Of a DNA stretch of 64,000 nucleotides, positions 49,418-59,030 are shown one piece after another (the first letter of the stretch is position 1; every line of letters starts with the position of its first letter). Source of the stretch: CAYSSJ01 sp964433675 (lineage in GTDB: Bacteria > Cloacimonadota > Cloacimonadia > Cloacimonadales > TCS61); the NCBI GenBank assembly GCA_964433675.1, contig CAYSSJ010000004.1, positions 62,001 to 126,000 on the forward strand, read 5' to 3'. The translations under genes were made by a program, and so were the position numbers. The notes under the pieces are model-generated. The model was not told the DNA's origin. It searched no databases and was given only the letters and a program-made list of their open reading frames with translations.

Positions 49418-50347
49418 ATGAAGTATGATATCGCTATAATCGGTGGAGGACCTGCCGGGCTAAGTGCAGCTATTTATGCTGCCAGAGGAGGGCTTTCGAC
49501 TATACTGTTCGAAAAAGCCTTGCTTGGTGGTCAGATTGTGGTTACGAACGAAGTAGAGAATTATCCCGGTTTCGAAGAGACTCTCACCGGCTTTGAGCTG
49601 ATCGAAAAAATGAAGAAACAAGCGGAGAAATTTTCTGCTCAGATCACTTTGGAAAATGTGAAAGCAATCGGGATGGAAGGATTGTGCAAGATCGTGGAGA
49701 CAGAGAAAGGGCAATATCGTGCCAAATCGGTAGTTATAGCTACAGGTGCACATCCGCGCAAACTTGCCGTTCCCGGCGAAGAAGGATTCAGCGGTCGTGG
49801 AGTCTCTTATTGCGCTACTTGCGATGGTGCATTGTACAGAGATAAGGTTGTGGCAGTCGTTGGTGGCGGAGATTCTGCTTTGGAGGAAGCTCTGTTCCTT
49901 ACCAAATTCGCAAAAAAAGTGTATATAATCCATCGAAGAGATAAATTGCGGGCAGTGAAAGTAGTGCAAGAACGTGCCCAAGAAAATCCAAAGATAGAAT
50001 TTGTATTAAGTACAGTGGTTCAGGGTATAACCGGCGACAAGGTAGTGGAAAAATTGCATTTATATAATCGAGAAAAGCAGGATTACACTACACTGGCAGT
50101 CGATGGAGTATTTATCTATGTCGGCATAATCCCGAATAATGGATTAGTGGAATCCAGGGTAGAATTAGATGCACAGGGATTCATCCTCACCGATGAGACC
50201 ATGCATACCAATATCCCGGGGATATATGCAGCGGGAGATATCCGAGCCAAAGTGTTGCGCCAAGTTGTCACCGCTGCTTCCGATGGCGCTACTGCCGCCT
50301 TCTCAGCTGAAAAATGGGTAGAAGAGAATATTCATAAATTTGAATAA
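49418..50347 (+). CDS. trxB: Thioredoxin reductase
   Basis: 309 residues from the ATG at 49418, preceded by GGGAGG; GTG at 49412 lies in that site. FAD motif 'IIGGGPAGLSAAIYAARGG' near 5-23, the redox pair 'SYCATCDGAL' near 133, NADPH motif 'AVVGGGDSALEEALFL' near 150 and 'GIYAAGDIRAK' near 272. It reduces thioredoxin, probably supporting the peroxiredoxin at 27198. It ends the ptb-rlmH-cdd-trxB operon. Confidence 0.96.
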   Translation: MKYDIAIIGGGPAGLSAAIYAARGGLSTILFEKALLGGQIVVTNEVENYPGFEETLTGFELIEKMKKQAEKFSAQITLENVKAIGMEGLCKIVETEKGQYRAKSVVIATGAHPRKLAVPGEEGFSGRGVSYCATCDGALYRDKVVAVVGGGDSALEEALFLTKFAKKVYIIHRRDKLRAVKVVQERAQENPKIEFVLSTVVQGITGDKVVEKLHLYNREKQDYTTLAVDGVFIYVGIIPNNGLVESRVELDAQGFILTDETMHTNIPGIYAAGDIRAKVLRQVVTAASDGATAAFSAEKWVEENIHKFE

Positions 50348-50356
50348 AAATGTAAC

Positions 50357-50377
50357 AGGAGGGGCTATTCCCCTCCT
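50357..50377. terminator. Hairpin between convergent trxB and 50386 gene
   Basis: AGGAGGGG (50357-50364) pairs with CCCCTCCT (50370-50377) around a 5-nt loop, 9 bp after the trxB stop. Tails on both strands are only modestly T-rich, but placement suits a shared terminator. Confidence 0.7.
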
Positions 50378-50385
50378 TAATTATA

Positions 50386-50658
50386 CTAACTTGATGACAC
50401 TGTGTAATCGGTGACTTTTTCACCTTTAACATAAAGCAATTTCGGATTTTGAGGAGAGCCACCCTTTTTTATCTTGTCGGTATCCTTTTCTTCTTCCAGA
50501 CGCCAAATCTCCCAAGAGTCTCCTTCGCCATCTACGCAGAAGGTTATCCCTTTATCGATAAAATCGTCTATTATAAACTGGATGGCCTTGAGCGGTTCTG
50601 CCTTTGTAACCGGGATAGAGAATTTTTCCGGTTCATACACATATTTCTTTTTCTTCAT
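50386..50658 (-). CDS. Small unknown protein
   Basis: 90 residues, hydrophilic, lysine-rich start 'MKKKKYVYEPEKFSIPVTKA', then 'LKAIQFIIDDFIDKGITFCV' and 'SWEIWRLEEEKDT'. GGAGG with 7-8 bp spacing precedes the ATG, so translation is likely. It is on the minus strand 38 bp after the end of rodA and may be the tail of that operon. No family recognised. Confidence 0.65.
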   Translation of the reverse strand: MKKKKYVYEPEKFSIPVTKAEPLKAIQFIIDDFIDKGITFCVDGEGDSWEIWRLEEEKDTDKIKKGGSPQNPKLLYVKGEKVTDYTVSSS

Positions 50659-50696
50659 AAAAAAACCTCCATCTGAACTGTTTTTTTTTGATATTT

Positions 50697-51917
50697 TTAC
50701 TCGAAAACACTTCGCTCTTTCATGAATTTCTGGATCAGAGCAATAGCGACAATATTTATCAGCAAATTGGAACCACCATAGCTAATAAAAGGTAGAGGGA
50801 TACCAGTGGTTGGCACTATTCCCATGTTCATGCCGATATTTACGAAGATCTGAAAAGTTAGAAAAGACGCTATTCCGACGACGATAAGATAAGTTTGTGG
50901 CTGCTTCAATTTGTTCATTACTCGCATGATCCTATATAGCAACAAGAAAAATAGTACGATGAGCAGGGAAGAGCCGATAAAGCCAAATTCTTCACCTACG
51001 ACTGAGAAGATAAAATCGGTATGATGTTCCGGCAAAAACTCCAGATTTTTCTGTGTACCCATCAGAAAACCTTTGCCAAAAGTTCCACCCGAGCCGATAG
51101 CAATACGGGACTGAATGATCTGATAACCGGCTCCCAAGGGATCTCGCAGAGGATCGATAAAAGAGAGTATCCGATTCTGTTGATAAGTTTTCAGACTATT
51201 CCAGATTAGTGGTGATACGGCAAAAATGAACGTGTTTATCACCACTGTGAATCCCATAATAATATAGGATATTCTCATTTTATAGAGTACAAAGATAATC
51301 AAAAGCATCATCAGGATGAACAGAAAGAGCGAAACAGAAGTAACGACACTAAGTAAAGGTGTGAGTAGTAGAACCAAGTAGAATTTTGGCAGATCGGAAG
51401 CTAACAATATGACAAATGCGCTCGCTACTACAGCTACGGCAGTACCCAGATCGGGTTGGATGAGTATCAGAGAAAATGGAATAATCGTGATGATAAAAGT
51501 TCTGCTAAGTATATGCCAGTCGTTTATATGTCTTTTTGATAAGATTTTTGCCAGAACCAGCACTGTAGCGAGCTTTGCCAATTCGGAAGGTTGGAAGTTG
51601 AACAATCCGAAAGAGAGCCATCTATGAGAACCTTTTACTCCCGGAGTAAATAATACGGCGATCAGCATCAGGATAGAGAGGATATAGATAGGATAAATAA
51701 GCGAATCTATAATAGAATACGGTAATTTGATAACTAAGATAAAAATAGTCAATGAGATTAAAATCCAGGCTATCTGTTTGATAAAATAGTTGCTGGTATA
51801 GATCTCATCACCTACTTTCGTTGTGGAAGCTGTGTAAACGATGACCACCCCGTAGATCAGGATGAGAAGCATCAGTATAAACAGGCTCCAATCGATATTT
51901 CGTAGTGACCTGATCAT
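50697..51917 (-). CDS. rodA: Rod-shape-determining glycosyltransferase RodA
   Basis: 406 residues, about ten membrane helices. SEDS-family hallmarks: 'KGSHRWLSFGLFNFQPSELA' near 95-114 and 'LEFLPEHHTDFIFSVVGEEF' near 288-307, then 'TTGIPLPFISYGGSNLLINI' near 367. RodA polymerises glycan strands together with PBP2 in the elongasome. It begins 1 bp after the PBP2 stop, the last member of the mreB-mreC-mreD-mrdA-rodA operon. Confidence 0.96.
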   Translation of the reverse strand: MIRSLRNIDWSLFILMLLILIYGVVIVYTASTTKVGDEIYTSNYFIKQIAWILISLTIFILVIKLPYSIIDSLIYPIYILSILMLIAVLFTPGVKGSHRWLSFGLFNFQPSELAKLATVLVLAKILSKRHINDWHILSRTFIITIIPFSLILIQPDLGTAVAVVASAFVILLASDLPKFYLVLLLTPLLSVVTSVSLFLFILMMLLIIFVLYKMRISYIIMGFTVVINTFIFAVSPLIWNSLKTYQQNRILSFIDPLRDPLGAGYQIIQSRIAIGSGGTFGKGFLMGTQKNLEFLPEHHTDFIFSVVGEEFGFIGSSLLIVLFFLLLYRIMRVMNKLKQPQTYLIVVGIASFLTFQIFVNIGMNMGIVPTTGIPLPFISYGGSNLLINIVAIALIQKFMKERSVFE

Positions 51918-51918
51918 C

Positions 51919-53679
51919 TCATTGCTCCCTTATCTCATTGTAGTAACCGATAATGCGACGGGCGATAGGTGCTGCTACGCTTCCGCCACCTCCGGCATTT
52001 TCCAAAAAGACTACAAAAGCAATCTCCGGTTCGGAATCCCATTTGGCGTATCCGGCAAACCAAGCATGAGTCTCCGATCCCATGTGATTCTCTGCCGAAC
52101 CGGTCTTGCCATACACATCCACACCAGGGTAACGAGCAGCCATTCCGGTGCCGTATCTTTCATTCACGGTAGCATACAATGAATGTTGAATAGCCTCGAT
52201 ATTTTCCTTTGCATATGGAAGAGGCTCTATCTCCGGATCTACTACACGTACTATATCTTTATCTACTATCCTATCCAACAAATGTGGTTTGATCCAATTG
52301 CCATTATTGGCAATGGCGTTGTAATAAGCACAAACTTGTAACGGAGTTATCAGCATTTCCCCCTGACCGATGGATAAATTCACTTTCTGTCCGGTAATAC
52401 TGATATTTCTGCCATAATTCTCAATATACCAGCGACGATTGGGGAAAAATCCACGTCTTTCACCGGGAATATCTATGCCGGTATGAACGGTAAAATGATT
52501 CTCCTTAGTTTTCTGCTCCAGAACTTCAAGAGAGAGCAATAGGGAAAGATCATAAAAATACACATCGCAGGAATGTTTCATTGCATCTATAAGACTGAGT
52601 TTGCCATGTCCATCTTCATACCAGCAGTTAAAGAAGCGATCACCTATCTGCATACCGCCGGTACATTCGGCAAACTCGGTCTCCAGATCCAACAACCCTT
52701 CGTCCCAACCTATAGAGGCGATGATCGGTTTATAAACCGAGGCTGGTGGATAAGTGGCATGGATAACCCTGTCTAACATTGGTCGGCGCTGATCAGTCAT
52801 AAGGCTTTCCCAGTCCAAAGATGAGATACGTACCGAAAACATATTCAAGTCATATTCCGGCTGGCTAACATAAGCCAATATCCCACCGGTAGATACATCC
52901 ATCACAACGACTGCGGAATTATGTTCCTCAGGGAGAATAGACGTAATATAGTTTTGCAGACGGTTATCTATGCTCAGGACTAAAGTCTTACCATGCTCGG
53001 CAGGTTTATAGAGATTGTGCTTGAATAGATTTAAGCTACGTCCGCGTGCATCTACCTGCATAATCTCATATCCATTTTCTCCTCGCAAGAGCTGCTCGTA
53101 CTGACGCTCTAATCCAGATTTGCCGATCACCGAATTTATCGTGTATCCGCTATCTGATAGCCTGGCGTATTCTTGGTCATTAATTCTGCCTACATAGCCG
53201 GTAAAATGGTTTGGATATTGATATTCCCGGATAGTTTCCGATTTGAAGGTAAGTGAGGGGAAATAATTCAGATGCTCGGAAGTTTTAATAACAGTCTCAA
53301 AACCTATATTTTGTGCTAAGATCAGCTCATGATGATGACGAAATCTGTTTTTGTACAAAAAATCTTTAAATTCATCTAAACTGATCTTGAAATTTGCAGA
53401 TAAGAATGAGACAAGATTATCTTTGTTTTCTATACTGGCGGGGGTGATATAAAGATTATAGGATGAGCGGTTTAGCACTATCGGCTGAAACTCTCGATCG
53501 TAGAGTTCACCGCGGATCGGTGCGATATTTCTCAGGCGGACATAGTTTTTCTCAGAAATGCCTTTGAATCTCTCCGAGTTGAGAATCTGGAGGTTAAATA
53601 GATAAACCAACAATAGAGCAAACAAGCCTGCTGTTATATAAATGTAATAACGGGGGAAATTATTGTTAGTTTCCAACAT
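51919..53679 (-). CDS. mrdA: Penicillin-binding protein 2
   Basis: 586 residues. One N-terminal membrane helix (about 11-29), a pedestal domain and a transpeptidase domain with the three catalytic motifs: 'PPASVYKPI' (SxxK), 'KHSCDVYFYD' (SxD/N) and 'VYGKTGSAEN' (KTG). It cross-links peptidoglycan during side-wall growth, with RodA. The start overlaps the mreD end by 14 bp and the stop is next to rodA. Length is slightly below the enterobacterial protein. Confidence 0.96.
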   Translation of the reverse strand: MLETNNNFPRYYIYITAGLFALLLVYLFNLQILNSERFKGISEKNYVRLRNIAPIRGELYDREFQPIVLNRSSYNLYITPASIENKDNLVSFLSANFKISLDEFKDFLYKNRFRHHHELILAQNIGFETVIKTSEHLNYFPSLTFKSETIREYQYPNHFTGYVGRINDQEYARLSDSGYTINSVIGKSGLERQYEQLLRGENGYEIMQVDARGRSLNLFKHNLYKPAEHGKTLVLSIDNRLQNYITSILPEEHNSAVVVMDVSTGGILAYVSQPEYDLNMFSVRISSLDWESLMTDQRRPMLDRVIHATYPPASVYKPIIASIGWDEGLLDLETEFAECTGGMQIGDRFFNCWYEDGHGKLSLIDAMKHSCDVYFYDLSLLLSLEVLEQKTKENHFTVHTGIDIPGERRGFFPNRRWYIENYGRNISITGQKVNLSIGQGEMLITPLQVCAYYNAIANNGNWIKPHLLDRIVDKDIVRVVDPEIEPLPYAKENIEAIQHSLYATVNERYGTGMAARYPGVDVYGKTGSAENHMGSETHAWFAGYAKWDSEPEIAFVVFLENAGGGGSVAAPIARRIIGYYNEIREQ

Positions 53680-54154
53680 AAATTCTGACTTTTTCCAGCA
53701 AAACGAAGAAATAGATTACTATAAGTGTGATGATCGTGTTGTAAACAGCAGCCCAGAGCAAACCGGAGAACAAAGATGCTAATACACCCATATCCATCGC
53801 TCTGAATATTACAATTATAAGCCAATAGATGATATTAATAATGAACAAACTGAACAAGACGGCAACAATCCGTTCTTTATTTATACTTTGATGCGTTTTG
53901 GAAACTATAAGGCAAATAAGCAGAAATAGCATGGTATTCAAACCGAGAGTGGAGGGATACATCAGATCATAAGCGAGACCGGTAAAGAAACTGATCGTGA
54001 GGGCAAGGTTAATATTGCTGTATAAGGCAAGAAAGATGACGAAACCGATGATAATGTTGGGGATTGCCGATGCAATAGCTAGATGGGGCATTAGCAAGAT
54101 CTGAATATAGATCAAAACGATGGCGAAGAAGATGAATTTGATCGTTCTAAGCAT
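53666..54154 (-). CDS. mreD: Rod-shape-determining protein MreD
   Basis: 162 residues from the ATG at 54152-54154, which has GAGGG 8 bp upstream (an in-frame GTG sits 3 bp before it). Five hydrophobic helices; 'PNIIIGFVIFLALYSNINLA' and 'FFTGLAYDLMYPSTLGLNTM' match MreD. It links MreC to the elongasome in the inner membrane. It overlaps the F420-ligase-like gene by 8 bp and mrdA by 14 bp. Confidence 0.9.
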   Translation of the reverse strand: MLRTIKFIFFAIVLIYIQILLMPHLAIASAIPNIIIGFVIFLALYSNINLALTISFFTGLAYDLMYPSTLGLNTMLFLLICLIVSKTHQSINKERIVAVLFSLFIINIIYWLIIVIFRAMDMGVLASLFSGLLWAAVYNTIITLIVIYFFVLLEKVRIYVGN

Positions 54155-54821
54155 CACTTTCCCTCACAATACAAATCGGAGTAAGCTCATCAGCCTGACC
54201 TTGGGGATTGTCTTTCATCACCGCTTCCAGCAAATGCGGATCAACCGAGATACTTCTGCCGATAACCCAACTGCCACCGATATCGTTTATATCCATGATA
54301 ACGGTTTCGCAACCACAGACATCACAAATCTGCTGAGCTATTTTGTCGGGATCTTTCGGACCTTTGATAACACATCTGTTATAGGGAGGTACAGGGGAGG
54401 TGTTGGCTGCATCTATTAGAGCCGCCTGTTTACCGGCTATGCGATAAAACCATCCCTTTTTACCGACTATTTTTCCCCAACCACCACCGAGCGCTGCCAG
54501 CAAGATGCGCAGATGACCGACCTCATCTATTGCACACTGCATACTGGTCGGCTCACGCAATCCGATGCCGTAAGGAACTTTGGCTACAAAACGCCACAGT
54601 ATTTTGGCAAGCAAACCTACCTTGATTTGCTCTTGTGCTATAGCTCTACCTTGTGTAATTGCAAGTGGACTTTCGCTGATTACGATATAATCTCGGGGTT
54701 GTAAAATATCTTTTGTGTATTTTTGGACTACTTTCACCATATCATCATCTGATGTGAGGATGTGTGTTTTTATAGGAATGCGCAAATAAGATTTATTATC
54801 GTATGATATGGTCGAATTCAT
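54147..54821 (-). CDS. Coenzyme F420-0:L-glutamate ligase-family protein inside the mre operon
   Basis: 224 residues, no membrane segment. It matches the bacterial branch of the CofE family: 'RIPIKTHILTSDDDMVKVV' near 14-32 (the GIPxxxxGDD region), 'DYIVISESPLAITQGRAI' near 44-61, 'KVPYGIGLREPTSMQCAIDE' near 81-100, 'GWFYRIAGKQAALIDA' near 122-137 and 'PPYNRCVIKGPKDPDKIA' near 144-161, ending 'NPQGQADELTPICIVR'. Authentic CofE adds glutamate to F420-0; no other F420 gene is here and the substrate in such bacteria is unknown. It starts inside the mreC end (26-bp overlap) with GAGG 8 bp upstream, and overlaps mreD, so it is firmly part of the operon. Confidence 0.82.
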   Translation of the reverse strand: MNSTISYDNKSYLRIPIKTHILTSDDDMVKVVQKYTKDILQPRDYIVISESPLAITQGRAIAQEQIKVGLLAKILWRFVAKVPYGIGLREPTSMQCAIDEVGHLRILLAALGGGWGKIVGKKGWFYRIAGKQAALIDAANTSPVPPYNRCVIKGPKDPDKIAQQICDVCGCETVIMDINDIGGSWVIGRSISVDPHLLEAVMKDNPQGQADELTPICIVRESDA

Positions 54822-55587
54822 CTTGATAACCTCTATCTTCTTCGTGTTGCAACACGATAACTTTGTTTAGAGCTCCCAGATCCACAAAGGGTTCAATTTT
54901 TGCTTTCATATTTACTCTATCGGGTGATTCTATCAATTGTGTAACCACGCCTACTTTGTAACCTTTTGGGAAAACAGAAGAGATAGGAGAGGTGATGATG
55001 GTATCTCCCAAACTGATCTCTGCTCCTACTCGGATCAAACTTATATACAAATTCCCATCGAAATCGGATTCTAATAAACCTTGTAATTCAGATTGTTGAG
55101 ACATGACGCTTAATTTGAAAGAAGAGTTGCTATAAGGTAGCAGGATGGAATAGTTTGGTGAGACGGAAATTATTTTGCCAACCACACCCTCCGGGGTGAT
55201 AACGGGGTAGTCTCTTTGCAGTTTATCTATGCTGCCTTTGTTTAGAATGAATTGTAGTTCATCCAACATACCTGTGTAGCCGATAATATCGGCGATGACA
55301 AAATTATTTGTTTCTTCGGACTCGAAAGTGATAGTAGCATTGATATCGCGGATTTTTTCCTGTAGTTCGGTTACTTGGATCGTCTTATGAGCCAAAAGTT
55401 GTTCAAGCTCCTGATTTCTGGCGCGAACGCTCATCATTTCTTCTATAGAATGAATAGAACTGGCAAACGGCAGATAGAGAGAATTTGCCAAAAAATTCGC
55501 TTTTGTGATTCTCTGCGATTCATTCCCCCACAACAATATCAAAGCTAATAACAGATAGATTATGAGTAGAAGATTATTTCTCACCAT
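54796..55587 (-). CDS. mreC: Rod-shape-determining protein MreC
   Basis: 263 residues from the ATG at 55585-55587, overlapping the mreB stop (TGATG). One membrane helix near 6-24, a coiled coil near 48-85, then the beta-barrel core: 'DELQFILNKGSIDKLQRDYP', 'VITPEGVVGKIISVSPNYS' and 'GDTIITSPISSVFPKGYKVG' are recognisable. MreC connects cytoplasmic MreB to periplasmic PBP2. It overlaps the F420-ligase-like gene by 26 bp, an unusual neighbour. Confidence 0.95.
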   Translation of the reverse strand: MVRNNLLLIIYLLLALILLWGNESQRITKANFLANSLYLPFASSIHSIEEMMSVRARNQELEQLLAHKTIQVTELQEKIRDINATITFESEETNNFVIADIIGYTGMLDELQFILNKGSIDKLQRDYPVITPEGVVGKIISVSPNYSILLPYSNSSFKLSVMSQQSELQGLLESDFDGNLYISLIRVGAEISLGDTIITSPISSVFPKGYKVGVVTQLIESPDRVNMKAKIEPFVDLGALNKVIVLQHEEDRGYQDEFDHIIR

Positions 55588-56624
55588 CAATCATTAATGT
55601 CTTTGATCAATACATCTTTGAAAGTTTCCAGATTATCCAAGACCATTCCGCTTCCTTTGAGCACACATGTAAGAGGGTCGGAGATCAGGTGTGCCGGCAG
55701 ATCGACAGTCTCTTGGATCTTCCTGTCCAGCCCTTTCAGTTGTGAACCTCCGCCAGTAAGTATGATGCCACGCTCGGCTATATCAGCTGCCAATTCCGGA
55801 GCTGTTTTTTCAAATAGCCGTTTGACTGCATCGATCATTAGGTTGACCGTTTCTGCCAGAGCTTCGCGGATATCCTCGGAGCTAACTTCGACAGTGATTG
55901 GATAACCGGTGATAATATCCCTACCTCTTACTTCCATTTTGATCTCTTTTTCCAATGGGAAAGCAGATCCTATCTTTATCTTTATCCGCTCGGCAGTTTG
56001 GATGCCGACGTAGATGTTGTTCTTCTTACGAAGATAGTTTACGATTGCATTATCCATCTTATCACCACCGACACGGATAGAAGTATGTACCACGATATGA
56101 GAGAGGGAGATAATTGCGATTTCTGTAGTACCGCCACCTATATCCATGATCAGGTTTCCCTGCGGCTTATGGATCGGTAGATTCGCACCGATGGCTGCAG
56201 CAACAGGTTCGGATACCAAAAATACTTCCCGTGACCCGGCATGAAGAGCACTATCGCGCACAGCACGTTTCTCTACTTCAGTGATACCGGATGGCACACA
56301 GACAAGCACACGCGGTTTAATCAGAAGCCGCCGCTTCTGTGCTCGTAATATCAAGTTTCTCAACATCAATTCAGTAACCTGAAAATCAGCTATTACGCCG
56401 TCTTGTAATGGCTTGATAATTATTACTTCTTGCGGATTCTTACCCAGCATCTCCTTGGCAGATTCGCCGATGGCTATTATCCGCTTTTTGTCGCTCGAGA
56501 TAGCTACTACTGAGGGTTCATCAATAACTATTCCGAAGCCCTTTCTATATACCAACGTATTTGCCGTGCCAAGATCAATGGCAATATCGTTGTTAAACAT
56601 TTCCGATATATTTCTAAACCACAT
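55587..56624 (-). CDS. mreB: Rod-shape-determining protein MreB
   Basis: 345 residues, actin-like. 'IAIDLGTANTLVYRKGFGIV' near 15-34, 'VCVPSGITEVEKRAVRDSA' near 109, 'EPVAAAIGANLPI' near 140, 'MDIGGGTTEIAIISL' near 159 and 'GIILTGGGSQLKGLD' near 290. It forms filaments that guide side-wall synthesis. Several glycines sit 4 bp before the ATG (GGGGG). It heads the mre operon and has a likely promoter about 30-55 bp upstream. Confidence 0.97.
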   Translation of the reverse strand: MWFRNISEMFNNDIAIDLGTANTLVYRKGFGIVIDEPSVVAISSDKKRIIAIGESAKEMLGKNPQEVIIIKPLQDGVIADFQVTELMLRNLILRAQKRRLLIKPRVLVCVPSGITEVEKRAVRDSALHAGSREVFLVSEPVAAAIGANLPIHKPQGNLIMDIGGGTTEIAIISLSHIVVHTSIRVGGDKMDNAIVNYLRKKNNIYVGIQTAERIKIKIGSAFPLEKEIKMEVRGRDIITGYPITVEVSSEDIREALAETVNLMIDAVKRLFEKTAPELAADIAERGIILTGGGSQLKGLDRKIQETVDLPAHLISDPLTCVLKGSGMVLDNLETFKDVLIKDIND

Positions 56625-56650
56625 ATAGCCCCCAAAAAGGTTTGGAGAAT

Positions 56651-56679
56651 CTTATTCGAAACGGCTTGACATCTGTCAA
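56651..56679 (-). promoter_or_regulatory. Likely promoter of the mre operon
   Basis: On the minus strand TTGACA (plus 56674-56679), a 17-bp spacer and AATAAG (plus 56651-56656, 4 of 6). The -35 box is half of a short palindrome, CTTGACA-TC-TGTCAAG on the plus strand at 56665-56680, which could be an operator. Confidence 0.5.
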
Positions 56680-56728
56680 GTGGTTTTATTTGTTTTTTTG
56701 AAATAATTTCTGTTTCGGAAGTGATCGA

Positions 56729-58807
56729 TCAGTAATCGAACAGCTTTTCCTGAGAATGGTAACGAGTAAAAAAAGTCTGATGTAAAGCCTTGTTCTTGTC
56801 TTTCTCCAGCTCAAAATCTTCGTCTATGATAGAAAAAGCCCAGTATCTCGCCTCAGTAAGAATCTGTTGATCACGCACGATATTGGCTAACTTGAAGAGT
56901 GGGAAACCACTTTGCTCGGTACCGAAGAAATTTCCCGGTCCGCGCAAATCCATATCTTTCTCTGCTATCTTGAAGCCGTCATTGGTCTCTATCATGATAT
57001 TCAGCCGTTCTTTTGCCTCTTTGCTCATGGGTGGATAGGCAATAAGATAACAATAAGACTGTGCTGCACCTCTACCTACCCGTCCGCGCAGTTGATGTAG
57101 CTGACTCAATCCGAATCTTTCAGCATGCTCTATCACCATTATGGAAGCATTGGGTACATCTATGCCAACTTCGATAACTGTGGTGGCTATCAATACAGAT
57201 ATACGATTGTCGTTAAAATCCCGCATAATAGCATCTTTATCTTTCTGCTTCATCTTTCCGTGTAATAGAGCGCAATGATGATCCTTATAGATTTCAGTGC
57301 TGAGTGTTTTAAACAGAGATTGGGCTGCCAGGAGATCACTTTTTTCAGATTCCTCTACCAACGGACAGACGATATATACCTGCCTACCTTTGGCAATATT
57401 TCCCCGCAGTTTTTTGTACAAATCCTCTCGTTTACCTGCACCGATCCATTTAGTTCTCACCGGTTTTCTGTTCGGTGGCAGCTCATCTATCACACTTACA
57501 TCAAGATCACCATACACCGTAAGAGCAAGGGAACGGGGGATAGGAGTGGCAGAAAGGTGCAATATGTCCGGATGCTTACCCGATTGTGAAAGGAAAGCAC
57601 GCTGCTTTACTCCAAAACGATGCTGCTCATCTATGGCAACGAAACCGACATTATGATAGCGCATATCTTTTTGGATAAGTGCGTGTGTACCTATGATGAT
57701 ATTTATCTTCCCTTCCGCTATTGTTTCTTTAGCTGTTTTTTTTGCCTTGTTCTCACCGCCGGTGATCAATACGATGCTGAGCTCCGGTTGATTTTTTAAA
57801 AGGGAGGAGACATTTTTGAAGTGTTGCTCTGCCAGAATCTCTGTGGGAGCCATCATCACAGCTTGAAATCCGTTTTCGATAGCGATCAACATAGCAAAGA
57901 CGGTAACGATCGTCTTACCTGAGCCAACATCACCTTGAAGCAATCTATTCATCTGTCTCTTGGCGGTCATATCGGTTACTATCTCTCGGATCACTCTCTT
58001 CTGAGCACCCGTAAGAGCGAATGGTAGAGATTCTTTCAAAGCGGTAGAGTATGTCTTTTTCAGACTAAATTTGTTGCCCTCTTTTTCGATATGATGTCTT
58101 TTCTTAGTACGAGCCAACATCAATTGATGATAAAACAGCTCTTCGAAGATAAATCTCTTTTTTGCAGTTTGAATAGCCTGAGGATGGGCAGAAAAATGAA
58201 TATCATGAACCGCATCCTGCCGGGAGGGAAATTTATACTTTTGCAGAAGATAATCAGGTAGCGTTTCCTCCAGATATTTACCATACAAACGGTAGGCATT
58301 ATACACCAAGTCCCGCATTAGATTCATGCCGATCTTTTCGGTGAGAGGATAAACCGGCAAAAAGGTTTTATCCAACCAATAACTGCTTTTATTTGGATTA
58401 GTCAATATCTCAAAATCCGGGTGCACTAACTGCATTTTACCCATAAATTCTGTCACCACACCACTCAACCAAATCGTCTCACCTTCTTTGAACTGAGCCA
58501 AAAACCAAGCACTAAACCGAAACCAAACACAATCGATAAAAGCTTTCCCGTCGGTGATGATGAGATGTAACTGTTTTCTACCCTGTTTATCCATCCGTTT
58601 ATGTACGGAATGGATCTCGCCTATCAGTGAACAGCGTTCTCCTACTCTGAGGTCTCGAATAGATTGGCAAGCATGGCGATTGATATAATCACGCGGGAAA
58701 TGAAAGAGCAGATCCTCGATCGTTTGAATATCGAGTTTTTTGAGAAGGCGAGCTCGAAACTCACCCACTCCTTTCAAATACTGTACACTATTCTTTAACG
58801 GATCCAT
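56729..58807 (-). CDS. recG: ATP-dependent DNA helicase RecG
   Basis: 692 residues. N-terminal wedge/OB domain with 'IQTIEDLLFHFPRDYINR' near 26, then superfamily 2 motifs: 'LLQGDVGSGKTIV' (Walker A) near 287, 'FVAIDEQHRFGVKQR' (DEQH) near 390, 'HLSATPIPRSLAL' near 415 and 'HQLRGRVGRGAAQSYCYL' (motif VI) near 585. It remodels stalled forks and Holliday junctions. Full length. It may be transcribed from its own promoter in the repeat-rich region upstream. Confidence 0.97.
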   Translation of the reverse strand: MDPLKNSVQYLKGVGEFRARLLKKLDIQTIEDLLFHFPRDYINRHACQSIRDLRVGERCSLIGEIHSVHKRMDKQGRKQLHLIITDGKAFIDCVWFRFSAWFLAQFKEGETIWLSGVVTEFMGKMQLVHPDFEILTNPNKSSYWLDKTFLPVYPLTEKIGMNLMRDLVYNAYRLYGKYLEETLPDYLLQKYKFPSRQDAVHDIHFSAHPQAIQTAKKRFIFEELFYHQLMLARTKKRHHIEKEGNKFSLKKTYSTALKESLPFALTGAQKRVIREIVTDMTAKRQMNRLLQGDVGSGKTIVTVFAMLIAIENGFQAVMMAPTEILAEQHFKNVSSLLKNQPELSIVLITGGENKAKKTAKETIAEGKINIIIGTHALIQKDMRYHNVGFVAIDEQHRFGVKQRAFLSQSGKHPDILHLSATPIPRSLALTVYGDLDVSVIDELPPNRKPVRTKWIGAGKREDLYKKLRGNIAKGRQVYIVCPLVEESEKSDLLAAQSLFKTLSTEIYKDHHCALLHGKMKQKDKDAIMRDFNDNRISVLIATTVIEVGIDVPNASIMVIEHAERFGLSQLHQLRGRVGRGAAQSYCYLIAYPPMSKEAKERLNIMIETNDGFKIAEKDMDLRGPGNFFGTEQSGFPLFKLANIVRDQQILTEARYWAFSIIDEDFELEKDKNKALHQTFFTRYHSQEKLFDY

Positions 58808-58933
58808 ATTGATATTTATTTCGTATCTGCTTGTTTCCAGTCAAGAAAAAGATTTGACTGCAGTGGAACAGATAGGCTCCACATGGCAGGCAGGGCAGGC
58901 AAAGAAATCCCAAATTCCAAGCACCAAATACCC

Positions 58934-58967
58934 CCCAGTGAAATATTTCTGACGAAATTTCACTGGG
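58934..58967. repeat. REP-like hairpin
   Basis: CCCAGTGAAAT (58934-58944) and ATTTCACTGGG (58957-58967) form an 11-bp perfect stem with a 12-nt loop that itself has TTTC/GAAA pairing potential. No T-run, so not a simple terminator. Confidence 0.7.
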
Positions 58968-59030
58968 CAGGCAAATAAATCTCAAATCCCAAACTACAAT
59001 GACCAAAACGAAAACCTGCATTTACTAAGT

